NCBI GenBank assembly: GCA_002706765.1
Contig: PAJV01000006.1
Location: 30,422 to 94,421, forward strand
Length of the DNA: 64,000 bases
Direction of reading: 5' to 3'
Source of the DNA: Gimesia sp.
GTDB taxonomy: Bacteria; Planctomycetota; Planctomycetia; Planctomycetales; Planctomycetaceae
Shown here: piece after piece, positions 1 to 8,633 of the stretch
Position numbering within the stretch: position 1 is the first letter of the stretch
How the letters are laid out: the number at the start of each line of letters is the position of its first letter
The notes under the pieces: generated by a model
Told to the model about the DNA's origin: nothing
The model's input: the letters and a program-made list of their open reading frames with translations, nothing else
The model's database searches: none
Program-made: the position numbers and the translations under genes

Positions 1-984
1 GATCACAGCGAAACTGGCGAGGACCAGTGCCAGACTGATCCCCACACGTTTTAATGGTACTGTTGTTTGCCCGGTTTCTTCATCTGCGCTCGAGTGCTGG
101 AATATTGAGCGAATCCAATACTGCCAGTTCACTGCATAAGAACACAGCCAGAGTACCAGCCCCAGCATCAGAAGCAGCGCCGTTCCTTTCGTTAACCAGG
201 CAAGTCCCAGCAACAGGCCGATCCCCGTCAGCAGCAGAAAGGGAAAATGCGATGATTTTCTGAGATCAGGCATTCGTAATACGATCAGCCACACTCCCGC
301 CACGAAAATCAGCAACAGACCTTCACAGACGACCCGCGCTGTGAGCTGGCAATAAGCGGCGTTGATGCTGAGCAGAATCCCCGTGATTCCCCCCACCAGA
401 TTTCCATAGTAACGGGTAATCCCCATCGTAAAAATCAACAAGGCGCACAATCCACACATTGCTGAGAGCCGTTTCCCTGTTTCATAGCTGGGGAAATACG
501 ACAGCAGTCCCACATACAACGGGTGTTGATTCGCTTCGGTATACTCACCTGAGATCAGCTGGCGCAGGAGTGTCCCAGCCCCCCCCGCTTCCTCAACGGC
601 TTTCGCCTGCATCAGAAATGCAGCCTGATCGTTATTGTCCGGCGGCGGTTGTTGCGGAAGAATATTCATGAGTACGATAAAATAGACGATCAGAGAACCG
701 GACAGCAGCAGGCTGCCGGTCCAGTGATTCAGCATGGGCCGCGGTATTGCCAAAGCAGAATGAATCCGTCCACCTTTCGCAAATAGCTTTTCCCAATAGC
801 GCCGCGGCATCAGACAGCCGACAATACCCATCAGCATCCCCATCACGCCACAGGCTGCCAGCAGCGAAGCCGGAGAAAACTGCTGAACGAGCGCTGCCCC
901 TTTCAGCCGCACTATTTCCATCAGCGCCAGTCCAGTAACGCCAGCGATTACTCCTGAAATCAGTCGAGGCACAATCGTGTTCAT
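1..984 (-). CDS. Membrane glycosyltransferase, GT39/ArnT-like (3' end cut by window edge)
   Basis: The reading frame is open from an ATG at 984 down to base 1, so 328 codons are visible and the C-terminus lies outside the window. The product is very hydrophobic, with many membrane segments. After the first two segments and a basic stretch (about residues 60-75) a loop contains DNNDQAAFLMQAKAVEE, like the first periplasmic loop of dolichyl-phosphate-mannose or lipid-linked-sugar transferases, where an acidic residue acts in catalysis. Family knowledge suggests transfer of a sugar from a polyprenyl-phosphate donor on the outer face of the cytoplasmic membrane. The family is inferred from topology and this loop. 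The substrate cannot be told. It is divergent from lgt. Confidence 0.6.
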   Translation of the reverse strand, partial: MNTIVPRLISGVIAGVTGLALMEIVRLKGAALVQQFSPASLLAACGVMGMLMGIVGCLMPRRYWEKLFAKGGRIHSALAIPRPMLNHWTGSLLLSGSLIVYFIVLMNILPQQPPPDNNDQAAFLMQAKAVEEAGGAGTLLRQLISGEYTEANQHPLYVGLLSYFPSYETGKRLSAMCGLCALLIFTMGITRYYGNLVGGITGILLSINAAYCQLTARVVCEGLLLIFVAGVWLIVLRMPDLRKSSHFPFLLLTGIGLLLGLAWLTKGTALLLMLGLVLWLCSYAVNWQYWIRSIFQHSSADEETGQTTVPLKRVGISLALVLASFAVI

Positions 985-1177
985 CAGGTAATCATGCTTT
1001 CAACGGAGAATCAGGGGAAAAAACAATGATCAACCTCAAACCAGGCTGGAAATACCAATTCGGACTAGGCTTAACGGGCAGAATGATCTATCTTTCGGTC
1101 TGTCTATCATAGCATATTAAGGTCATTCTGAAATCTCAGAAAAGAACAACAGACCTGTATTTCAGAATCCGGGAGTA

Positions 1178-2047
1178 ATGAGTCACGTGAATCCACTGAT
1201 TGCCTATCTGCACTGGGACATCAACCGCGTCCTGTTCGAAATCGGCCCGGTCAAGATTCGATACTATGGCCTGTTCTTCACAGCTGGATTCATCTGTGGT
1301 TACCTGCTGCTGCGCTGGATGTTTCGCACTGAAAAGCGCAATGTAGACGATGTGGAATCACTGCTGATCTATATGGTGCTGGGAACCATCATCGGTGCGC
1401 GCCTGGGGCATTGTCTGTTTTATCATCCACTGGATTATCTCAGCGATCCCATCAAGATCCTGCAGATCTGGAACGGCGGGCTGGCCAGTCATGGGGCTGC
1501 GGTTGGAATTACCGTTTCCGCCTGGCTTTATTCACGTAATCATCCGGATCAGCCTTTATTGTGGCTGCTGGATCGACTGACAATTCCCGTGGCTCTTGCC
1601 GGTTTCTTTATTCGCATCGGTAACTTTTTCAACTCAGAGATACTGGGTCGCGTGACGGACGTACCCTGGGCAATCGTGTTTGAAGATGGTCTCGGCCTCA
1701 GCAGTCGCGCAGAACAGTTAATGCCTCGGCATCCCGTCATGCTGTATGAGTCCTTCTGTTACGGTTGCTTTTTTATCATCCTCTTGATGCTCTATCGAAA
1801 GTATCGCAGTGAAACGCCCCGCGGGTTACTGATCGGCCTGTTCTTTATCATGGTCTTCACTGCCCGGTTCGTATTAGAATTTTACAAGATGCGACAGGCA
1901 GAGTTTGCGGAGAGCCTGCCTTTGAGTGTCGGGCAGATGCTGAGCATTCCCCTTGTGATTGCCGGCATCATCCTGTTGATCAAACGCCGCCCCGCCCCTC
2001 CGCTGGAAACCGAATTGCTCTCAAAAAAATCAGCAAAAACAAACTGA
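1178..2047 (+). CDS. lgt: Prolipoprotein diacylglyceryl transferase
   Basis: Lgt moves diacylglycerol from phosphatidylglycerol onto the lipobox cysteine of prolipoproteins in the cytoplasmic membrane, the first step of lipoprotein maturation. The 289-residue length is normal for the family. Visible hallmarks are the early GPVKIRYYGLFF segment, GGLASHGAAVG, the signature arginine block RIGNFFNSEILGRVTDVPW and RHPVMLYES, within about seven membrane segments. An ATG at 1178 follows GGGAG at a short distance; a GTG three codons later is the alternative. Substrates probably include the lipobox proteins encoded at 36846, 43776, 52443 and 61188 in this window. It stands alone. Confidence 0.96.
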   Translation: MSHVNPLIAYLHWDINRVLFEIGPVKIRYYGLFFTAGFICGYLLLRWMFRTEKRNVDDVESLLIYMVLGTIIGARLGHCLFYHPLDYLSDPIKILQIWNGGLASHGAAVGITVSAWLYSRNHPDQPLLWLLDRLTIPVALAGFFIRIGNFFNSEILGRVTDVPWAIVFEDGLGLSSRAEQLMPRHPVMLYESFCYGCFFIILLMLYRKYRSETPRGLLIGLFFIMVFTARFVLEFYKMRQAEFAESLPLSVGQMLSIPLVIAGIILLIKRRPAPPLETELLSKKSAKTN

Positions 2048-2354
2048 TGTGGGGTTGTGTATAGGCCTGTGTGTTAGAGTTTACGGTCCCAAACGGCTGC
2101 TAGAACGTGCCGATCACGGCCGAAAATGTGTGTTTTTGTATATTTTTCAGGATCGTCTTGCCATAAATCCCGGTTACCAGTAAAGTTCGCGGGCAAAATA
2201 CCCAGATTTTAGTATTAATGATCAGGTAAAAACGGTCATTTGGATTTCGGGGCATTTTTTTGCAACACGGAGGTTGGACTTCGGTGTATAATTAGATGCA
2301 GGCTTAACTCGCTTGCTGCCAGACGGCGGCGACTTATATGAATTGAGGCGACAT

Positions 2355-2942
2355 GTGGCTCTCACAGACATAGACAAGAATTTGCTCAGGCGTTGTCTCG
2401 CTGAAGAGCCGGGAGCATGGAAGGATTTTGTAGACCGGTTCATTGGCCTGTTCACACACGTCATCCACCACACCGCTCATGCACGCAGCATTCGCGTCAC
2501 TGATAATGATGTTGATGATCTGCTGTCTGAAGTCTTTCTGGTCCTCCTCGCCAATGATTACCGGGTCCTGCGAAACTTCCGTGGCAACAGCTCTCTGGCC
2601 ACTTATCTGACCGTGATCTCACGCCGTGTTGTTGTAAAAAAAATGGTTGAGCGTCGCATGGCAGAAGCCCTGGGGCATGTTTCCACCAAATCCAAAATGG
2701 AATATGTATCTGAAGAACACGCGCGTCACCAGCAGGTTGTCGAAGATCAGGAAGAAATCCAGAATATGATTCGACAACTGCCTCCCGCGGATGCTCAGAT
2801 TGTCGAGCAGTACCATTTGCAGGGAAAGTCTTACCAGCAGATCAGCAGTGAACTCGATATTCCGGAAAATTCGATTGGGCCGACGCTTTCACGCGCGCGT
2901 AATCGGATGCGGGAAAATCAGTCCAACACACGCACGCTTTGA
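2355..2942 (+). CDS. ECF-like RNA polymerase sigma factor
   Basis: A sigma-70-family factor of about 195 residues. It opens with ALTDIDKNLLRRCLAEEPG followed by WKDFVDRF (region 2 start), carries VDDLLSEVFLVLLANDY (region 2.2/2.3, core binding) and SSLATYLTVISRRVVVK (2.4), and ends in a region 4 helix-turn-helix (LPPADAQIVEQYHLQGKSY to ISSELDIPENSIGPTLSRAR). The opening resembles a sigma factor that I recall being conserved in planctomycetes. I place the start at GTG 2355 because GAGGCG lies just upstream and the family pattern begins here; an ATG at 2313 in the same frame has no ribosome-binding site. No anti-sigma gene is adjacent, so its control is unknown. Confidence 0.88.
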   Translation: MALTDIDKNLLRRCLAEEPGAWKDFVDRFIGLFTHVIHHTAHARSIRVTDNDVDDLLSEVFLVLLANDYRVLRNFRGNSSLATYLTVISRRVVVKKMVERRMAEALGHVSTKSKMEYVSEEHARHQQVVEDQEEIQNMIRQLPPADAQIVEQYHLQGKSYQQISSELDIPENSIGPTLSRARNRMRENQSNTRTL

Positions 2943-3003
2943 TCGTCTGACTGATCTCCTCTCTGTGATTTGATGCTCGTCCGATTAATCTTTTTGTATT
3001 CAA

Positions 3004-3951
3004 CTACCGTCCGCGCCCCGTATTCTGAGGCCTGCCAAAACCAGGCGGTCCGAAAGGCGGAGGTCCGAATGCCCCCCGGCCTGGTCCTCCCGGTTGCCCG
3101 GGTCCCGGTCCCCGTTTCTGAAAACTGGGGTCAGGCGTCCCTCGAAAATACCGCGGGATAAACGGAAATGCTTCTGTCAGGTAATAGTGATATATGCCAT
3201 CAGGATATTCGGGGGTGACTCCCAGGCGGCCATTGCACTCATCCAGATCACCGGAATCCTTAACAAATTCGTAGTCAGCTACAAAGGTGCCGTCATAGTG
3301 ACCGCCGGGCCCTCCAGGCCGACTCCCTTTTTTAATCTGGTAACTCGATTTCATTTTAAGCAGCTTACTGGTCGCATCATCCGGGTCTGTATAGCCATAC
3401 TGTGAATAAATCGGAAACCCGTCCGCGGCGACTCCAATCAGCGTCATTTCATTTTCTTTACCCTGTCTGGAAATCAGCGCGTGTGGCAGGCCATGGTAAT
3501 GATAGGCTCCGGTGGGCTGCACATGGGCATTGCTCTGATCCAGCCCCAGATTGATCTTGCCGGAGAGTGCCTCGTAATTCCAGCCGGAACGGAAGTCACG
3601 ATTCCAGAACTCCGCCGTTCCCGGATCGAAGACCACGCCATTAACGGCGATCCCAAAGATCGAATGCTGACAGGGTGTACTGTTACGAGCAACCTTGGGT
3701 TCCACAGGCACACGATATTCATAGTGCTGTGGACGGATTGCGTTAGGGTTATTGCGGTTTGGAAACTGACCAGCCAGATGATCGGGGATTCCGTTCGCAT
3801 AGATGTACCGGTAATTGCCTTTGATGACCAGCTTGACCTGATTGGTTGCCGTGGTGTCTGTCGGCCCGAATCCCGGTGGTGGATATCCAAACAGGGGCAC
3901 GGCACCGCTGATCACGCCCATTGCAGAGAGAATGAGTTGTTGACAATTCAA
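3004..3951 (-). CDS. YHYH domain-containing secreted protein
   Basis: The protein has 315 residues and a short hydrophobic N-terminus (LILSAMGVISGAVPLFG) suggesting export. The diagnostic motif GAYHYHGLPHALI is near residue 170, and a second histidine/tyrosine block, DGIYHYYLTEAFPF, lies near residue 250. The C-terminal 50 residues are Pro/Gly-rich and low-complexity (GPGPGQPGGPG). YHYH proteins occur widely in planctomycetes and marine bacteria; the motif has been suggested to bind metal, but no activity is established. The start is TTG 3951, which has AAGGGG six bases upstream; an ATG at 3921 would cut the hydrophobic leader. No operon partner. Confidence 0.85.
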   Translation of the reverse strand: MNCQQLILSAMGVISGAVPLFGYPPPGFGPTDTTATNQVKLVIKGNYRYIYANGIPDHLAGQFPNRNNPNAIRPQHYEYRVPVEPKVARNSTPCQHSIFGIAVNGVVFDPGTAEFWNRDFRSGWNYEALSGKINLGLDQSNAHVQPTGAYHYHGLPHALISRQGKENEMTLIGVAADGFPIYSQYGYTDPDDATSKLLKMKSSYQIKKGSRPGGPGGHYDGTFVADYEFVKDSGDLDECNGRLGVTPEYPDGIYHYYLTEAFPFIPRYFRGTPDPSFQKRGPGPGQPGGPGRGAFGPPPFGPPGFGRPQNTGRGR

Positions 3952-4271
3952 AGCGAGCCCCTTTTTTCAGTCAGATCTCGTCCGGACGTTTTATTTATCA
4001 ATTCTTCTTACAAGTTCTGATAACGGTTAGCGAGATGACGAATCCACCGGGTTTGATGCATTTTTTTTAAAACTTGCCAAATGTCGTCTCCTCTCATATC
4101 GGCCCGGATCGGGTCTGGAAACGGGCGTACTGTTGACAGCCACCCCCGCGCTCACAAAAATCGAGCGTGAAGCAGGCAGTCGCCGTCATGATCGATCGGC
4201 GCTGAATTCTCTCACTCACGGATTGAACGACCACTACTATGATTCTGCGGAATCTGGAACGGATTGAACCC

Positions 4272-6866
4272 ATGCAAACTCTTCGAACACGATTTTCGTT
4301 TGCGTTTCGATCAACTCTGCTACTTCTGACTATTGCATTACTTTCGACGCCGGCGGAGTTGCAGGCACAGAAAAAAAACACGGAAACCGGTTTTGTCAAT
4401 ACGGTCTTTAAGGACGATCAGGGCGAGCATCCCTATGCAGTCTTTGTGCCGCAAAACTATGACCCCGAGAAGAAATACCCGGTCATCCTGTTTCTGCACG
4501 GTGCGGGTGAACGGGGCGACGATGGATTAAAGCCGATCCAGGTCGGTCTGGGACCAGCCATCAGGGAGCAGGCGGATACCTTTCCGTTTATCGCCGTCTT
4601 TCCCCAGGCAGAGATTCGAAAAGAGAGCCTGCTGGCGGGCTGGCTCGCGGATTCCCGGGGGGGAAAACGGGCGCTACAGATTCTCGATCAAGTAATGAAA
4701 GATTATTCAATCAACGCCGAGCAGCAGATACTGACAGGCTGGTCCATGGGAGGTTATGGCGCCTGGAGTCTGGCTGCCGCTGATCCCAAACGCTGGTCAG
4801 CCGTCGTGCCTCTCGCCGGTGGCGGTAAAGCGGAGTGGGCTCCTAAACTTAAAGATACCCCCATCTGGGCCTTCCAGGGGGCCAATGATCGGGTCGTTTT
4901 CCCCAGCGAAACGAAACAGATGGTTGAGGCCGTCCGGAATGCGGGCGGTAATCCTCGTTTCACGGAAGTACCGGATGTCGGCCACGATGTCTGGAAAGTC
5001 GCTTATACAAAACCATTGTTTGACTGGATGTTGAACCCATCGACCAGGGTAACTGATACTGCACCTCTCTTGGTCAAGCCCGATCAGAAACGTCCTGCGG
5101 AAGTCGATGCTGACACACCATTCGTCCCAGCCCTGGTGATTGATAATGCTGTCTCGGTTCGGCTCGGAAATCGTTTCCTCAAAACACTGGCAGACGCAGT
5201 CCCCAGTATGGTCCCTGCCGACATGCTCGAAGGGGGAATTAATGATATCTACGATTCCACGGTCGCCCAGGGGCGCAGCTTCAGCGTACAGTTTTCCGGC
5301 ATCTCCTATAAAGGGGAACTGGCCCGCGCTGCCGTCGAAGCCTATGCCGCGGATACTTTAAATATCCAGCTGGGCATTCAAAATGTGAATCTCTACATCG
5401 GTACTACGTACGTGAGTGGTAATCGACACTCTGCTGTTGCAGGACCGATCTCCGTCAGCATCGGCCACGAGGAGCCCGTCTGGTTGAGTTTCGATGTGAG
5501 GCCTTATATCAGAGACAACCGCATCAAGCTGCAGTTGCTGCGTTCCCGTTTTAATATTCCTCAAAACAACTGGTATGTCTCCGGGCCGGCGGGGGTTTCC
5601 ACACGCGGTCTCGGCATGACTTCAGAAAAAGTCTCCAGCGGCCTGGTCAGCGGTATTTATGGAAGTAAATGGCGCATTGAAGAAGAAGTGAAAGCGATTG
5701 TGCCCGGTCTGGTCGAAGAGCTGGAAAAACAGATGAACTTCGACGAAGCCAGCCAGATCGTGGATGCCATCTGGCCGCTTCCCGTGTATCATCCCCGCAT
5801 GCAGCTCGCGCCACGACAGGTACTGACAGACAAGCAGGGTATTTCCCTCAGTTTTGGTCTGACAGTTGCCGCCGTTGATTCGACATCGCCTCCCGGGCAG
5901 ATCCAGCGGTTGAATTCATTCGGGCGTTCCGTCAACGATATCCCCAAGGTGACTGACTTACAGATTGGTGTCGCCCCCGGCATGTTGAAACCGTTAACGG
6001 AAATGCTGGTCCAGGCCGACGTCGCGCGGATTCCCGTGCAGGATATTCCCGGACATTCATTTGACAAACTGGCCGACCCGCAAACGATGCAACAGGTATT
6101 TCCCGACCTGAAACAGTACGGCGAGGATCTGCAAATCTGGTCGGAACTGGTACTCACCAGGCCGATTCAGGTGGAAGATGGAGCAAAAGCGAAAAAAGCA
6201 GACAGCAACCCCTTCCGGTTTGTGGTGCCTCAGGCAGCGATCTCGATGGCGATTAAAAAGTCCGCTTCAGATAAAAAATGGATTCCTTATGCCGAATTCA
6301 CCCTCTCGCTCGGCCAGGATGTGGAAGCAGAAATAGTGGATCGGAGTTATTCCAAACGAGCGCTGAAACTGGAGTGGGAAGGAGGCGCAAAAATTGGAGG
6401 CACTGCGCGGTTCGCTCCCGATTATAAACCGCAGGAGTCCAATATCGATCAACAGAAAATGCGGGATCTGGTGCAGTCCGCCTGGGATGGCTGGACTCAG
6501 CAGGGGCCTGCTTCCCTGACAGAGATTCCTGATATTGAGCTGGGTTTCGGTCGCTACCGCATCAATCAGGTCAACTGGACTGCTCCCCAGCTACTCGCAA
6601 CCTTTACGGTGCCTGAACTCAAACTGACGAATGCGACTCAAGTCGAAATGGAATACGAACTCAAAAGCCCATACAGTGACTGGGGCGGCCCCTATAAATT
6701 AAAGCCTGGGGAATCGCACGTCTTCGATGCGGCGACTCCCTTGCTGTACCGTCGCAAGGTGGATAACCGGATGCAGGTCTTCACGCTGGCCGCTGGCTCG
6801 CATTTTGAATTTCTGCCTGAAACTGGAAATGCAAGTGGAATGCTCTTTGAAGCCGCCGATAACTGA
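4272..6866 (+). CDS. Secreted alpha/beta hydrolase (polyhydroxybutyrate-depolymerase/phospholipase-like) with large unknown C-terminal region
   Basis: About 864 residues from ATG 4272; the upstream ATG 4239 lacks a ribosome-binding site and would precede the signal peptide. The N-terminus is a clear Sec signal ending near AELQA. The first 270 residues form an alpha/beta-hydrolase domain: VILFLHGAGERGDDG is the oxyanion region, GWSMGGYGA the nucleophile elbow (Ser about 158), ANDRVV offers the Asp (about 206) and VGHDVW the His (about 238). It is probably an esterase or peptidase-like enzyme acting outside the cytoplasm. The remaining roughly 590 residues match nothing I recognise; they contain amphipathic, lipid-transfer-like beta segments. 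The stop codon overlaps head-on with the end of the next, convergent gene. Confidence 0.82.
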   Translation: MQTLRTRFSFAFRSTLLLLTIALLSTPAELQAQKKNTETGFVNTVFKDDQGEHPYAVFVPQNYDPEKKYPVILFLHGAGERGDDGLKPIQVGLGPAIREQADTFPFIAVFPQAEIRKESLLAGWLADSRGGKRALQILDQVMKDYSINAEQQILTGWSMGGYGAWSLAAADPKRWSAVVPLAGGGKAEWAPKLKDTPIWAFQGANDRVVFPSETKQMVEAVRNAGGNPRFTEVPDVGHDVWKVAYTKPLFDWMLNPSTRVTDTAPLLVKPDQKRPAEVDADTPFVPALVIDNAVSVRLGNRFLKTLADAVPSMVPADMLEGGINDIYDSTVAQGRSFSVQFSGISYKGELARAAVEAYAADTLNIQLGIQNVNLYIGTTYVSGNRHSAVAGPISVSIGHEEPVWLSFDVRPYIRDNRIKLQLLRSRFNIPQNNWYVSGPAGVSTRGLGMTSEKVSSGLVSGIYGSKWRIEEEVKAIVPGLVEELEKQMNFDEASQIVDAIWPLPVYHPRMQLAPRQVLTDKQGISLSFGLTVAAVDSTSPPGQIQRLNSFGRSVNDIPKVTDLQIGVAPGMLKPLTEMLVQADVARIPVQDIPGHSFDKLADPQTMQQVFPDLKQYGEDLQIWSELVLTRPIQVEDGAKAKKADSNPFRFVVPQAAISMAIKKSASDKKWIPYAEFTLSLGQDVEAEIVDRSYSKRALKLEWEGGAKIGGTARFAPDYKPQESNIDQQKMRDLVQSAWDGWTQQGPASLTEIPDIELGFGRYRINQVNWTAPQLLATFTVPELKLTNATQVEMEYELKSPYSDWGGPYKLKPGESHVFDAATPLLYRRKVDNRMQVFTLAAGSHFEFLPETGNASGMLFEAADN

Positions 6867-8483
6867 TCAGTTTTCGGCGTTCTGGTCATCACTGCTTGTG
6901 ATGTTGACCGGAAACAATGGTAACAGGGTTTCTTCGACCAGCGAAGCCGGGGAAATACCTGTTACCAGAAACAGCAGTAGCGTGGGGGCAAATGCCAGGC
7001 AGGCGAAGAGCCGGTGCTCCTGGTCGGGTTCCGGTGCGTTTTCCTGAGGCACTGGACTGTCTGCAGCAGTAGCGTTCATCAGTTGCCAGAATCCGCGAAT
7101 CAATGCCAGTTGAAACAACAGGTGACCTGCCATATAAAGCAATGCCAGCAGCAGGTTGTCCTGTGCCAGGTTCCATAAAAAGGCAAACTGTACTGTAAAA
7201 CCACCCAGCCCGGGGAGCCCTGCCAGTGTGAGAATTAAAAAACCGGCCACCCACAACAGCAGTCGATGGGGATTTTCGGTGACTTTTTGTGAAAGTACCG
7301 GGATCACCAGCAGCAACAGGCAACATGCCAGCCCCTGAATCACATTCAAAAAAGTCAAATTCGCAAGCGTGGCAGGATCTGCAGCGGACAGCAAAGTGAG
7401 CGTTAATGCGGACTGACCCAGCAGGTAGCAGAGGATGCTCTGCACCAGGCCCCCGCGGCTTGCCAGCAGAGACAGGTACAGAAAACCACACATTCCCCAG
7501 AAGCTGATCACCGTTGAGATGCTCTGCACAGCCGAATGATTTAAGGGGATTATAAATCGCAGCACACCATACATGCTGATTTTGGTGAATAAAGCCAGCA
7601 GGACCAGGCACCAGATCGTCTGACCGGGCGTATTCAAAGTAGAACCAGAATCCTGTTTGATCCATTGGGTTAGACTGTAGTGGACCGGGAAGATGGCCCC
7701 TTTGATAGTGAAACCTGTGATCAGAATCAAAAAAATCCAGGGAGAGATCGTGCTCCAGTAGGTTTCTGCCAGTGGAAACAACGCGACATCATTTACGGTA
7801 CCTTGAAGAATTTCATGAAACTGATATGAGACAGGCTGGGGTGTTTCCAGCAGCAGACCCTGCATTCGGGTATAACCGGTTGAAGCCAGTAACAGTCCGG
7901 CAATAATGAATGCATCTCCCAGGAACTGCAGATACATGGTGCTTTCCAGCAGACGGATCGAGCGCGAACCGCTCCAGATACGAACCAGGCAGAGCATGCA
8001 GATAGTGGATGCCAGCAGGAAGGTGGCAAAGCTGACCAGGTCATAAGACACAAACACTCCCGCCAGAAAAGACTGCAGAAGCAGCAACAGAAAATAATGC
8101 CCTCTTGATTCCACTCCCCTGCGCCGGGAAAGCAGGATCAGCACCGGCCACAGACAGGTGGGCAGCAGCAGAAACCAGAGGGACACGCGGTCTATCGTCC
8201 ATTGAAAACGACGCGGCGTTTCTCCCTCTGACTGATCCGTTTCGGCTGCAGGGAGTTTGAGAGTAATGGAAATGGCACGAGTGGGACTTTCCGCTTTCAA
8301 CGCGGGAGCTGTCAGCACTGTGGCCAGAATCAGGCAGGAGATCAATGTATTGGAAAATGCGGTCCAGCGGTTGAACTCCAGGCCCAACTGGGAGATTCCC
8401 CAGCCAAAGCAGGCACCTGCAATCGGCATGACGATCAGCAGCGCAGGCGACAATGAGATCAGAGAGTTCAGAAACGAATTCAT
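6867..8483 (-). CDS. Complex I antiporter-like subunit, NuoM/NuoN-like (divergent)
   Basis: The protein has about 538 residues and roughly 14 membrane segments. It is the last gene of the six-gene complex-I-like cluster, in the position of nuoM. The core GFTIKGAIFPVHYSLTQW (TM7-like, Lys about 261 from ATG 8483) and FTKISMYGVLRF (TM8-like, Lys about 301) match NuoM/MrpD proteins. The TM5 glutamate normally found in a W-E pair is absent: the region reads SYDLVSFATFLLASTICML. The ATG at 8483 is preferred to the in-frame TTG at 8501. It may be a proton or cation translocator, or a structural relative; its activity is uncertain. About 150 bp containing a hairpin separates it from the preceding gene. 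Confidence 0.75.
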   Translation of the reverse strand: MNSFLNSLISLSPALLIVMPIAGACFGWGISQLGLEFNRWTAFSNTLISCLILATVLTAPALKAESPTRAISITLKLPAAETDQSEGETPRRFQWTIDRVSLWFLLLPTCLWPVLILLSRRRGVESRGHYFLLLLLQSFLAGVFVSYDLVSFATFLLASTICMLCLVRIWSGSRSIRLLESTMYLQFLGDAFIIAGLLLASTGYTRMQGLLLETPQPVSYQFHEILQGTVNDVALFPLAETYWSTISPWIFLILITGFTIKGAIFPVHYSLTQWIKQDSGSTLNTPGQTIWCLVLLALFTKISMYGVLRFIIPLNHSAVQSISTVISFWGMCGFLYLSLLASRGGLVQSILCYLLGQSALTLTLLSAADPATLANLTFLNVIQGLACCLLLLVIPVLSQKVTENPHRLLLWVAGFLILTLAGLPGLGGFTVQFAFLWNLAQDNLLLALLYMAGHLLFQLALIRGFWQLMNATAADSPVPQENAPEPDQEHRLFACLAFAPTLLLFLVTGISPASLVEETLLPLFPVNITSSDDQNAEN

Positions 8484-8568
8484 ACAGGACTCAAAATACA
8501 AAGCTAAGTAACGACTAGAGAAAACAGTATCAGGCTAGAGCCACGAGCGCATCACATTTAACCATAGC

Positions 8569-8610
8569 GTCTCTCCATCTAGGATACTCGGACCAGATGG
8601 CCCTGGAGAC
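8569..8610 (-). promoter_or_regulatory. Imperfect hairpin between the NuoL-like and NuoM-like genes
   Basis: CCATCT and AGATGG flank a 14-base loop, and the stem extends imperfectly with GTCTC/GAGAC. It lies in the only large gap (about 150 bp) of the complex-I-like cluster, so it may attenuate or process the message. It has no T-tract and no clear terminator character. Confidence 0.3.
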
Positions 8611-8633
8611 GCCACAGTAAAACTGGACACAGT

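Noticed and set aside
54-938. Plus-strand frames of 60-70 codons
   Set aside because: They lie antisense to the GT39-like gene, which has a continuous 328-codon frame with membrane helices.
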